From the NCBI GenBank assembly GCA_949297565.1, contig CASFUI010000147.1:1-17307 (forward strand): a DNA stretch of 17,307 bases. The letters run 5' to 3'. The translations under genes were made by a program, and so were the position numbers. Positions 6,134 to 12,918 of the stretch are shown in pieces. This stretch comes from an uncultured Eubacteriales bacterium. Its GTDB lineage: Bacteria > Bacillota > Clostridia > Lachnospirales > Lachnospiraceae. Position 1 is the stretch's first letter. Each line of letters opens with the position of its first letter. The notes beneath the pieces are model-generated. The model was not told the DNA's origin. It searched no databases and saw nothing but the letters and a program-made list of their open reading frames with translations.

Positions 6134-6826
6134 ATGATAGGAATAATAGGAGCAATGGATGAGGAAGTTGAACAGATTGTATCGGCTATGGAGCTGACAA
6201 GGCAGGAGACAAAGGCTTCCATGACTTTTAACGCCGGAAAACTGTCGGGCAGAGATGTGGTTATTGTACGAAGCGGAATAGGAAAGGTAAACGCAGCGGT
6301 CTGCACACAGATTCTTGTGGATGATTTTAATGTGGATTATGTGATTAACACAGGTATTGCAGGCTCATTAAAGGCGGAGATTGATATTGCGGATGTTGTA
6401 ATTTCATCAGACGTGCTGCATCATGATGTGGATGCAACGGGATTTGGATATCCTCTGGGGCAGATTCCGAGAATGGACACGCTCTCATTTGCTGCGGATG
6501 ACAGGCTTATTAAGCTTGCAGAGGAGGCATGTGCCAAGGTTATACCTCAGGTAGGTGTGCATGTAGGAAGAGTTGTGAGCGGCGACCAGTTTATATCCGA
6601 CAAGGCTGTCAAGGATAGAATTTCAAAGAATTTTGAGGGTTTCTGCACTGAGATGGAGGGAGCGGCTATTGCACAGACCGCGAGTCTCAATGGAGTTCCG
6701 TTTGTAATCTTAAGAGCGATTTCTGACAAGGCGGACGACAGCGCGACCATGGATTATCCTGCGTTTGAGAAGCAGGCGATAGCCAACTCGGTGCTTCTTA
6801 TTAAAGAACTTGTGGCTGATATTTAA
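6134..6826 (+). CDS. mtnN: 5'-methylthioadenosine/S-adenosylhomocysteine nucleosidase
   Basis: The predicted protein has 230 residues, the standard length. It hydrolyses the N-glycosidic bond of methylthioadenosine, S-adenosylhomocysteine and 5'-deoxyadenosine, releasing adenine, in the cytosol; it relieves product inhibition of SAM enzymes, including radical SAM enzymes. The N-terminal IGIIGAMDEEV carries E11 (E12 of E. coli), TEMEGAAIA at 172-180 carries the ribose-binding E175 (E174), and ISDKAD at 196-201 carries the general acid D198 (D197). The ATG at 6134 is the only sensible start; GGAGG at 6118-6122 is 11 bases upstream, a rather long spacing. A strong terminator follows. It lies head-to-head with a radical SAM operon, a neat match in chemistry (5'-deoxyadenosine removal), but the link is inference. 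Confidence 0.93.
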   Translation: MIGIIGAMDEEVEQIVSAMELTRQETKASMTFNAGKLSGRDVVIVRSGIGKVNAAVCTQILVDDFNVDYVINTGIAGSLKAEIDIADVVISSDVLHHDVDATGFGYPLGQIPRMDTLSFAADDRLIKLAEEACAKVIPQVGVHVGRVVSGDQFISDKAVKDRISKNFEGFCTEMEGAAIAQTASLNGVPFVILRAISDKADDSATMDYPAFEKQAIANSVLLIKELVADI

Positions 6827-6829
6827 TCG

Positions 6830-6875
6830 AAAAAGGCGGCAAAATGTCATAAAATGGCGTTTTGCCGCCTTTTTT
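6830..6875 (+). terminator. Terminator of mtnN
   Basis: A 15-bp stem, AAAAAGGCGGCAAAA (6830-6844) with its complement at 6860-6874, immediately after the stop codon and with a T-run on the 3' arm. Symmetric enough to act on both strands. Confidence 0.9.
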
Positions 6876-6901
6876 GTTGAACGATTGTTGCCGCCGCCGT
6901 C

Positions 6902-6930
6902 TTTAAAAAGAGGACATCCTCCTATATAAT
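6902..6930 (+). promoter_or_regulatory. Promoter of the membrane-protein gene
   Basis: TTTAAA (6902-6907), 17 bp, perfect TATAAT (6925-6930). The spacer contains the palindrome GAGGA-CA-TCCTC (6910-6921). Confidence 0.55.
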
Positions 6931-6966
6931 AAAGGTATCGTTTTGCAGCAGGTTGTAGGAGGGTAC

Positions 6967-7554
6967 ATGAAAATAGTTTTATTGGGAATGGGTATATTGT
7001 TTTTGTTCGGAATGACGGCATGGCTTACGCTGTTCAGATATATGACGGCGATCGCGCAGGACTGCCGTTTCAGAACATTTAAAACTCAGATGAAAAGGCG
7101 GGTTGTGTCAAGGTACAGCGACTGTAAGAAACTTGATATAAAAATTGTAAATATAAACGATTTTGTGGAGAGAATATTTGACGAATATCTTGTATACGGT
7201 TTCAGTTTTTTAAGTCTGTCGAAGCTCGCCAGGCGTACGGAGTATGCAATAGGTATAATGGCGGCAGCCTCGGTGCTGTTTCAGGGGCAGGATATTTCAA
7301 AGTGTTATGTGTACATAGCAATGGCGGCGCTGGAGATTTTGGCGCTCAGGCTTACCGGAAATATGGTTGATTACGGATATGAGAGAAAAAAAATAATTTC
7401 GGGGCTTGTCAGCGAGCTTGAAAATTTTGAAAAAACTTCAGAAATAAGCGGTAAGCCGTTCAGCCTTAATTACCCGGAAAAGCTCACCGGAAAAGCCGCG
7501 AGCGAGTTTGTGAAACTTAATAAACAGTATAAGCGAATCTTGAAAAATACATAG
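6967..7554 (+). CDS. Membrane protein of unknown function
   Basis: The predicted protein has 195 residues. The ATG at 6967 is preferred over a TTG at 6943 because AGGAGGG lies a few bases before it. I do not recognise a family. Residues 2-23 are a hydrophobic N-terminal membrane helix. A basic segment (KTQMKRRVVSRY) follows at 39-50, then a stretch with DFVERIFDEYL. Two further hydrophobic segments at about 92-106 and 113-131 probably form a hairpin in the membrane. The last 60 residues are hydrophilic and partly helical (ISGLVSELENFEKTSE) and would lie in the cytosol. It is monocistronic from its own promoter; the pgi promoter begins inside its last codons. No catalytic motif is visible. Confidence 0.75.
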   Translation: MKIVLLGMGILFLFGMTAWLTLFRYMTAIAQDCRFRTFKTQMKRRVVSRYSDCKKLDIKIVNINDFVERIFDEYLVYGFSFLSLSKLARRTEYAIGIMAAASVLFQGQDISKCYVYIAMAALEILALRLTGNMVDYGYERKKIISGLVSELENFEKTSEISGKPFSLNYPEKLTGKAASEFVKLNKQYKRILKNT

Positions 7555-7568
7555 CACGGAAGTATAAT
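7540..7568 (+). promoter_or_regulatory. Strong sigma-A promoter of pgi
   Basis: TTGAAA (7540-7545), 17 bp, perfect TATAAT (7563-7568). The -35 box lies inside the last codons of the upstream membrane-protein gene. The leader is about 80 bases. A second -10-like TATACT at 7628-7633 has no matching -35. Confidence 0.7.
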
Positions 7569-7655
7569 AAAAACAGCATTAATCATATTTTTTAACGTGC
7601 CCGACAGCCGTTGGGTTATCTAATTACTATACTTAAATTAAAAAGGAGAGGTCAT

Positions 7656-9002
7656 ATGGAACAGGTAAAATTTGATTATTCAAAGGCAATGGGATATGTG
7701 CACGAGCATGAGGTTGAATCAATGAAGGCCATTACGGAGAGCGCGAGACAGCTTTTGCTTTCAAGAGAAGGAGCAGGAAATGATTATCTTGGCTGGATAG
7801 ATCTTCCTGTAAATTATGATAAGGAAGAATTTGAAAGAATTAAGACTGCTGCGGAAAAGATACGCTCGGATTCAGAGGTGCTTGTTGTAATCGGTATCGG
7901 CGGCTCATATCTCGGAGCCAGAGCCGCAATAGAGTTTCTCGGACATAATTTCTTCAATTCGGTATCTAAAGAAATACGCAAAGCGCCTGAAATTTATTTT
8001 GTGGGAAATTCAATCAGCTCAAATTATCTTGCGGGGCTTGTGGATGTAATCGGTGACAGAGATTTTTCGGTAAATATTATTTCAAAGTCAGGAACGACAA
8101 CAGAGCCTGCGATTGCTTTCAGGGTATTTAAAAAGATGCTTGAGGAAAAGTACGGAAAGGACGGAGCTTCAAAGAGAATTTATGCGACAACCGACAAGGC
8201 AAAGGGGGCATTGAAGAAGCTTGCTGATGCAGAGGGGTATGAGGAGTTTGTAGTTCCTGATGATGTCGGAGGACGTTTCTCTGTGCTTACTGCGGTAGGT
8301 CTTCTTGCCATTGCGGTGAGCGGTGTTGACATAGACGAGCTTATGGCTGGCGCGGCCTCTGCGAGAAAGCGCTGCATAGAAAATGATTTTGATGAGAACG
8401 ATTCAATGCAGTATGCGGCATTAAGAAACATTATGCTCAGAAAAGGAAAGTCGGTAGAAATTCTCTGCGATTATGAGCCAAGTCTCCACTATACGCTTGA
8501 GTGGTGGAAACAGCTTATGGGTGAGTCAGAGGGCAAAGACAATAAGGGACTTTTCCCGGCAAGCGTTGATTTGACAACAGACCTTCACTCTATGGGACAG
8601 TTTATACAGGACGGCTCAAGAATTATGTTTGAGACTGTTTTAAATGTTGAAAAGCCGGCAAGAGATGTTGTAATAGAAAAAGAGGACGAGGATCTGGACG
8701 GTCTTAACTATCTTGCGGGAAAGACGGTTGATTTTGTAAATAAATGTGCAATGAACGGAACAATACTTGCGCACACAGACGGAAATACGCCAAACCTTAA
8801 AGTTAATATTCCTGAACAGACAGCATTCTATCTCGGAGAGCTTTTCTATTTCTTTGAATTTGCCTGCGGTCTCTCAGGCTATATGCTGGGGGTTAATCCG
8901 TTTAACCAGCCGGGTGTTGAGAGTTACAAGAAGAACATGTTTGCGCTCCTCGGAAAGCCGGGCTATGAGGCAGAGGGAGATGCGCTCAGAAAGAGGTTAT
9001 AA
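7656..9002 (+). CDS. pgi: Glucose-6-phosphate isomerase
   Basis: The predicted protein has 448 residues, the length of the short Firmicutes form. The ATG at 7656 follows AAGGAGAGG; the in-frame ATG at 7611 would add 15 non-conserved residues. It interconverts glucose-6-phosphate and fructose-6-phosphate in glycolysis. Motifs: IGIGGSYLGARAAIEF (79-94), the phosphate-binding SKSGTTTE (143-150), GGRFSVLTAVGL (205-216) with R207, and MGESEGKDNKGLFP (288-301) with the catalytic base E290. The stop is one base before the GTG of a D-2-hydroxyacid dehydrogenase, so the two form an operon that ends at the terminator at 10011-10066. Confidence 0.96.
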   Translation: MEQVKFDYSKAMGYVHEHEVESMKAITESARQLLLSREGAGNDYLGWIDLPVNYDKEEFERIKTAAEKIRSDSEVLVVIGIGGSYLGARAAIEFLGHNFFNSVSKEIRKAPEIYFVGNSISSNYLAGLVDVIGDRDFSVNIISKSGTTTEPAIAFRVFKKMLEEKYGKDGASKRIYATTDKAKGALKKLADAEGYEEFVVPDDVGGRFSVLTAVGLLAIAVSGVDIDELMAGAASARKRCIENDFDENDSMQYAALRNIMLRKGKSVEILCDYEPSLHYTLEWWKQLMGESEGKDNKGLFPASVDLTTDLHSMGQFIQDGSRIMFETVLNVEKPARDVVIEKEDEDLDGLNYLAGKTVDFVNKCAMNGTILAHTDGNTPNLKVNIPEQTAFYLGELFYFFEFACGLSGYMLGVNPFNQPGVESYKKNMFALLGKPGYEAEGDALRKRL

Positions 9003-9003
9003 A

Positions 9004-9966
9004 GTGAAGATTTTAATGCTTGATACAATTACATACGGGAATGATATTTCACTTGAAAAATTTTACAGTTTAGGAGAGGTATTCAGTTACAGGACAAGCA
9101 CGCAGCAGGAGGCTATGGAGCGTGTTATGGCACACCGCCCCGATGTGGTCGTGACCAACAAGGTCGTGATAACAAAAGAAATTTTTGAAGCCGCGCCTGA
9201 GATAAAAATGGTTGCGGAGACGGCGACAGGCTACAACAATATCGATACCGAGTATGCCGCGCAGCATGGCATATGTGTTGCTAACGTAGCCGGCTATTCT
9301 ACGGAATCGGTTGTGCAGCACACGTTCGCGTTATTGTTTTATATCTTTGAGAAGCTGAATTATTATGATAGTTATGTAAAGTCTGGAAATTATTGCGAGA
9401 GCCCTTGCTTTACACACTTTGAAAGGGTGTTTAATGAGCTGGATAAAAAGACATGGGGAATAGTGGGACTTGGAAGCATAGGAAGAAGAGTTGCAAAGGT
9501 GGCAGAGACCTTCGGCTGCAATGTGATTTATTTCTCGGCGAGCCAAAGGACATATGACACGCAGTACAAGAGGGTTTCCTTTGACGAGCTCCTGGCTGAG
9601 TCTGACATTATATCAATTCATGCGCCATTAAACGAAAAAACAGAAAATCTGTTTGACGGCGCTGCGTTTGAAAAGATGAAGACTTCTGCATATCTTCTTA
9701 ATCTCGGAAGAGGTCCGATTGTAAATGCATCAGCACTGACAACAGCGCTAAAGGAGAATAAGATTGCGGGAGCGGGGCTTGACGTTATAGACAGAGAGCC
9801 TATTGAAAGAGATAATCCGCTGCTTCAGATTCAGGACAGCAACCGTCTTATTATAACTCCGCATATTGCATGGGCTACGTATGAGGCAAGAGTAAGGCTT
9901 ATGGACGAGGTATATGAAAATATTAAAGCGTTCTCGGAGGGAAGAGACAGAAACAGAGTTGTGTAG
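9004..9966 (+). CDS. D-2-hydroxyacid dehydrogenase (glycerate dehydrogenase-like)
   Basis: The predicted protein has 320 residues and starts with GTG one base after the pgi stop, with AGAGG inside the end of pgi as ribosome site. The frame stays open upstream inside pgi (to 8767), but that part is not homologous. The Rossmann motif is GLGSIG (155-160); the catalytic set is R236 in NLGRGPIV, E265 in DREPIE and H287 in TPHIAWA. ATGYNNID (74-81) and the AGYSTESV segment resemble hydroxypyruvate reductase/glycerate dehydrogenase; lactate dehydrogenase of the D-type is an alternative. The end of the second strand reads YFSAS (176-180) with no Asp, so NADP(H) may be accepted; that is inference. It reduces a 2-keto acid in the cytosol. 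Coupling with pgi hints at a role at the edge of glycolysis. Confidence 0.88.
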   Translation: MKILMLDTITYGNDISLEKFYSLGEVFSYRTSTQQEAMERVMAHRPDVVVTNKVVITKEIFEAAPEIKMVAETATGYNNIDTEYAAQHGICVANVAGYSTESVVQHTFALLFYIFEKLNYYDSYVKSGNYCESPCFTHFERVFNELDKKTWGIVGLGSIGRRVAKVAETFGCNVIYFSASQRTYDTQYKRVSFDELLAESDIISIHAPLNEKTENLFDGAAFEKMKTSAYLLNLGRGPIVNASALTTALKENKIAGAGLDVIDREPIERDNPLLQIQDSNRLIITPHIAWATYEARVRLMDEVYENIKAFSEGRDRNRVV

Positions 9967-10010
9967 ATAAATAATGTTCTTTCATTCTGTCGAACAGACA
10001 ACAGAAACAG

Positions 10011-10066
10011 AAAATGCCGTCAGGGACAGACATTGAGTTTTGAGTCACTGGCGGTATTTTTTTATT
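10011..10066 (+). terminator. Terminator of the pgi operon
   Basis: AAAATGCCGTCAG (10011-10023) pairs with CTGGCGGTATTTT (10048-10060), 13 bp with two G-U pairs, followed by more T. The last T residues are also the first bases of the repeat at 10061. Confidence 0.85.
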
Positions 10067-10190
10067 TTATAGGAAAGGGTTCTGAACTTCCCATAGAATA
10101 AAAATGCTCCGCAGGCTCGCAGAGGCGCGGAAAAGGTAATTATTCTTACAAATCCGCGCCTCGCGGGAGAGTTTGCTTGCGAACCCGTTG
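10061..10190 (+). repeat. Dispersed three-hairpin repeat, copy 1
   Basis: About 130 bp, matching copy 2 at 13941-14067 in the same orientation. Hairpin 1 pairs 10061-10075 with 10088-10102 (13 Watson-Crick pairs, one G-U, one mismatch). Hairpin 2 pairs GAGGCGCGGA (10122-10131) with TCCGCGCCTC (10153-10162). Hairpin 3 is GTTTG/CGAAC at 10171-10184. The best conserved words are AATAAAAATGCTCCGCAGG and TCGCAGAGGCGCGGAAAAG. It has no believable coding frame. It starts in the T-run of the pgi-operon terminator. Confidence 0.8.
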
Positions 10191-10315
10191 TTATAATATA
10201 AAAAATCATACCATGTCGGCGTACCATAATAATCTATATACTTTAGAACGCGCTGTGTTCCGAAATTTACAATTTTTATTGCGGTAATGTTAGTATTATA
10301 GGTTTACAAATAAAT

Positions 10316-10373
10316 GGACGAGGGCGCCCCTTCCCTTATGATATAAAAATCATGAGTTTGGGACGCCCTCGCC
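10316..10373 (-). terminator. Large hairpin after the phosphofructokinase operon
   Basis: CGAGGGCG (10319-10326) pairs with CGCCCTCG (10364-10371), then CCC/GGG after one mismatch, and an inner stem CTTATGAT/ATCATGAG. On the minus strand it follows the small gene's stop by about 20 bases and is followed by a T-rich but broken tract, so it is a likely terminator for 10393-11895. From 10191 to 10315 I see nothing I can support. Confidence 0.55.
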
Positions 10374-10392
10374 TGTGAGGTAATGCATGAAG

Positions 10393-10665
10393 TCAGTCTT
10401 CTTCTATCACTTGAATTTCCATATATGAGAAATCAATATGTTCTATAAAATTATCCTGGTTAAAACGCACCTTTGAATGACGTTTGAAGGCTTCTATGTT
10501 AGCGTCGAGCCAGATGGGCTCGCCCAAATCGAATTCATAGCACGCGTCATGAAGACCCGATAGTATTTTTTTAGTGCGGCTTAATTCAGGATTTTCATTT
10601 TTGATTACGGTATCTTTTAAAAGATGACCGCCTTCGTCAAACAGTTTACACCATAATCTGAACAT
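10393..10665 (-). CDS. Small conserved protein downstream of phosphofructokinase
   Basis: The predicted protein has 90 residues, is acidic, and has no signal peptide or membrane segment. I have no named family for it, though I recall similar proteins as conserved hypotheticals in Lachnospiraceae. Visible features: a start reading MFRLWCKLFDEGGHLLKD, a central LGEPIWLDANIEAFKRHSK, and a tail FIEHIDFSYMEIQVIEED. The ATG at 10665 lies six bases after the phosphofructokinase stop with only a weak ribosome site, so it is probably translated by coupling and made in step with that enzyme. A helper or regulator of the enzyme is possible but unsupported by any motif. Confidence 0.75.
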   Translation of the reverse strand: MFRLWCKLFDEGGHLLKDTVIKNENPELSRTKKILSGLHDACYEFDLGEPIWLDANIEAFKRHSKVRFNQDNFIEHIDFSYMEIQVIEED

Positions 10666-10671
10666 GGCAGT

Positions 10672-11895
10672 TTACATTCCCAGATTGAGATGTCTTGGAA
10701 GTCCGTCAACCATAATCGGTGAAAGCTCAGCCTGAATTAATGGTCTGATGTAGTGGATGAGGTCCTCCGTGACAAAATCATCCTCTGTAATCCATTCAAG
10801 CGGAACCTTCTTCTCAATATTGGCAATCTGATGTACGTCGTGAGTCTCCGTAATGCACATATAAGGGTCATCTGAAACTCTCTTTAAAACGACAACCTTT
10901 CCTGATTCGCCCTCAAATGCTGCTTTTACTGCGGCACCGCCAACATTGTAAGCCTCTGTTATGTCTGTACGAGATGTCATATGCGCAGCACAGCGCTGAA
11001 GTGTAGAAAGCTCGATAGCACGGGTCTTTACGCCGATTTCAGAAGCAATCTTATTTGACAGGAACTTTGCTGAGCCCGCGAGCTGTTTGTGACCGAAGGC
11101 ATCTACAAATTCAACATGGTCTGAGAGCTCGAATACATATCTGCCGTCCATTACGCGTATACCTTCTGAAACAGCTATAACAAGGGAACGTCCCTTTGAG
11201 AGTAGCTCCTTTACGCGCTCCATAAAATGCTCTATGTCAAATACTTTTTCAGGCAGATAAATTAAATCAACACCCTCGCAGTCCTCGCCCTTTGCAAGTG
11301 CGGCGGCAGCCGTAAGCCAGCCGGCGTTACGCCCCATGATCTCGACAATAGTTACAGTAGGATAGTCGTATACAAGACCGTCTCTGATTATTTCCTTCAT
11401 TGTAGCTGCGATAAACTTTGCTGCGCTGCCGAAGCCCGGAGTATGGTCTGTAACAGCGAGGTCGTTGTCGATAGTTTTAGGAACACCCATAAACTTAATG
11501 TCGCTGTTGACAATAATACCGTAGTCGGACAGCTTTTTAATGGTATCCATTGAGTCGTTACCGCCTATGTAGAAGAAATATTTAATATCAAGCTCTTCAA
11601 GTATGGAAAAAATCTTTTCGTATGTCTCTCTGTCCTCGCCTATCTCAGGGAGCTTATATCGACATGAGCCCAAATATGAGGAAGGCGTTCTCTTTAATAA
11701 ATCAATGTCAATATCTGTCTTTATCTTTTGTGACAAATCTACGTACTGACGGTCGAGAAGTCCCTTAATTCCGTGACACATGCCATATACTTTCTTTGCA
11801 CCTCTGTCTTTAGCCGTCTTAAATACACCGGCAAGACTTGAATTGATTACTGATGTTGGACCACCTGACTGACCAACAATAACATTTCCAACCAT
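10672..11895 (-). CDS. Phosphofructokinase, pyrophosphate-dependent type
   Basis: The predicted protein has 407 residues. The ATG at 11895 follows GGAGG with a four- to six-base gap; an in-frame ATG at 11955 is ignored. It phosphorylates fructose-6-phosphate to fructose-1,6-bisphosphate. VGQSGGPTSVINSSL (7-21) is the N-terminal donor-binding loop. Two positions decide the donor: GGNDS (111-115) has Asp114 where ATP enzymes have Gly (GGDGS), and PKTIDND (139-145) has Lys140 where ATP enzymes have Gly. Both are the established marks of pyrophosphate use, so the reaction is probably reversible. MGRN (187-190) is the substrate-binding motif. With pgi nearby, two consecutive glycolytic steps lie in the window, on opposite strands. 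It shares a transcript with the 90-residue protein. Confidence 0.9.
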   Translation of the reverse strand: MVGNVIVGQSGGPTSVINSSLAGVFKTAKDRGAKKVYGMCHGIKGLLDRQYVDLSQKIKTDIDIDLLKRTPSSYLGSCRYKLPEIGEDRETYEKIFSILEELDIKYFFYIGGNDSMDTIKKLSDYGIIVNSDIKFMGVPKTIDNDLAVTDHTPGFGSAAKFIAATMKEIIRDGLVYDYPTVTIVEIMGRNAGWLTAAAALAKGEDCEGVDLIYLPEKVFDIEHFMERVKELLSKGRSLVIAVSEGIRVMDGRYVFELSDHVEFVDAFGHKQLAGSAKFLSNKIASEIGVKTRAIELSTLQRCAAHMTSRTDITEAYNVGGAAVKAAFEGESGKVVVLKRVSDDPYMCITETHDVHQIANIEKKVPLEWITEDDFVTEDLIHYIRPLIQAELSPIMVDGLPRHLNLGM

Positions 11896-11980
11896 AAAAT
11901 CCTCCATTCTTCCGCTTTGCGGAGCATACTCGTGAAAGGCGGACAAAATCCCCATTAAAATATATGTCCAAGCCTAAAAA

Positions 11981-12043
11981 ATTATAATATTTTTGCACGA
12001 AGTATTCTAAAAAGATTTTAGCATATTTTTATAAAAGGTACAA
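11981..12043 (-). promoter_or_regulatory. Promoter region of the phosphofructokinase operon
   Basis: Two candidates on the minus strand. Upstream: TTGTAC (12038-12043), 17 bp, TAAAAT (12015-12020) preceded by TGC (extended -10). Downstream: a perfect TATAAT (11981-11986) with only a poor -35. The leader to 11895 holds a small TCCGC/GCGGA hairpin (11911-11923). Confidence 0.45.
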
Positions 12044-12065
12044 GCGTATTTTGGCATTCTATTGT

Positions 12066-12154
12066 GCATATTGTAACAGTTCAGACGGCGCCATTCGCAA
12101 AAAGGATCCAGAGAGGATTTTTCACCGCTTATGGCTGAACTGTTACCGCATATT
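12066..12154. mobile_element. MITE-like palindromic element with 7-bp direct repeat
   Basis: Terminal inverted repeats GTAACAGTTCAG (12073-12084) and CTGAACTGTTAC (12135-12146) are perfect over 12 bp and enclose about 50 bases that can fold further (CCAT/ATGG, AAAAA/TTTTT, ATCC/GGAT). The 75-bp unit 12073-12147 is flanked directly by GCATATT on both sides (12066-12072 and 12148-12154), as expected of a target-site duplication. There is no coding capacity, so any movement would need a transposase from elsewhere. It sits between the divergent phosphofructokinase and HD-protein promoters. Confidence 0.6.
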
Positions 12155-12170
12155 TGGGATAAGTTTACTA

Positions 12171-12199
12171 TTGACTAAACAGTAATTACGGCTTTTAAT
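12171..12199 (+). promoter_or_regulatory. Promoter of the HD-domain gene
   Basis: TTGACT (12171-12176), 17 bp, TTTAAT (12194-12199); each box has five of six consensus bases. Confidence 0.55.
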
Positions 12200-12242
12200 T
12201 TGTATTAAGAACAACAGTTATTTTTGAAAGGAAAATAAGGAT

Positions 12243-12851
12243 TTGGCAAACAGTGCAAACAACAGCAAGAGATATATTTACAGAAAAAAAGCAAACCCTC
12301 GAAACAGAACGGCACAGGATTTTGTGATTGGCAGCGTTAGGAATTACATAAGACAGAAGAATGAGCTGCGCAGACTGTCTGCAAAGAACTACCGGAATGA
12401 TGTGAAAAATATCGCGGCTAAACCGGCTGTGCAGAAAATGAGACAATTTAATCACCACAGTCACACAAATTGTTTTGAGCATTCCGTGCATGTGTCATAT
12501 ATGAATTATCTTATTTGCAGAAAGTTCGGCTGGGATGTGTATTCAGCCGCGAAAGCGGGGCTTTTGCACGATATGTTTCTGTATGACTGGCATGATTTTA
12601 CGCCTGCAAAGGGTGAGCGACTTCATGGATTTGAGCATCCGAGCAAGGCGCTGAAAAACGCGCATGATAATTTTACGCTTACAAGGAAAGAGGGCGATAT
12701 GATAGCCAAGCATATGTTTCCTCTGACGCTTACTCCGCCTTCTTACAAGGAGACATATGTCATTGTTATGACCGATAAGCTGTGCAGCGTGGGGGAGGTA
12801 CTCGACAGATTTTTCAGAAAAAGCAAAAGAATAAAAAGAAAGCTAAAATAA
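12243..12851 (+). CDS. HD-domain phosphohydrolase-like protein
   Basis: The predicted protein has 202 residues if translation starts at the TTG at 12243, about ten bases after AAAGGA; no in-frame ATG occurs before residue 66, so a TTG start is likely. The basic N-terminus (about 1-65, rich in Lys/Arg/Asn) has no recognisable domain. The HD metal site is visible: H80 in CFEHSVHVS, H109-D110 in AGLLHDMF, H132 in GFEHPSKA, and D178 in MTDKLC. HD proteins hydrolyse phosphoester or phosphoanhydride bonds of nucleotides using divalent metals; the substrate here is unknown. The C-terminus is very basic (RKSKRIKRKLK), which may bind nucleic acid. It is cytosolic. The zinc-ribbon gene downstream has its own promoter starting two bases after the stop. 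Confidence 0.8.
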   Translation: MANSANNSKRYIYRKKANPRNRTAQDFVIGSVRNYIRQKNELRRLSAKNYRNDVKNIAAKPAVQKMRQFNHHSHTNCFEHSVHVSYMNYLICRKFGWDVYSAAKAGLLHDMFLYDWHDFTPAKGERLHGFEHPSKALKNAHDNFTLTRKEGDMIAKHMFPLTLTPPSYKETYVIVMTDKLCSVGEVLDRFFRKSKRIKRKLK

Positions 12852-12852
12852 A

Positions 12853-12881
12853 TTGCTAGAATATTGTATTTATGGTAAAAT
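12853..12881 (+). promoter_or_regulatory. Promoter of the zinc-ribbon membrane-protein gene
   Basis: TTGCTA (12853-12858), 17 bp, TAAAAT (12876-12881) preceded by TGG (extended -10). It begins right after the stop of the HD-domain gene. A TTG at 12853 that would lengthen the next gene is the -35 box itself. Confidence 0.6.
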
Positions 12882-12918
12882 CATAAAAAATACCTTATTA
12901 TGTGAGGAGGAGAAAAAT

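Noticed and set aside
8767..9003. Longer N-terminus for the D-2-hydroxyacid dehydrogenase
   Set aside because: The extension lies inside pgi in another frame and has no family similarity; the GTG at 9004 has a ribosome site and gives the normal length.
10045..10227. Open frame of 60 codons on the minus strand
   Set aside because: It is the reverse reading of repeat copy 1. The similar peptide from copy 2 (13942-14172) reflects the repeat, not a protein family.
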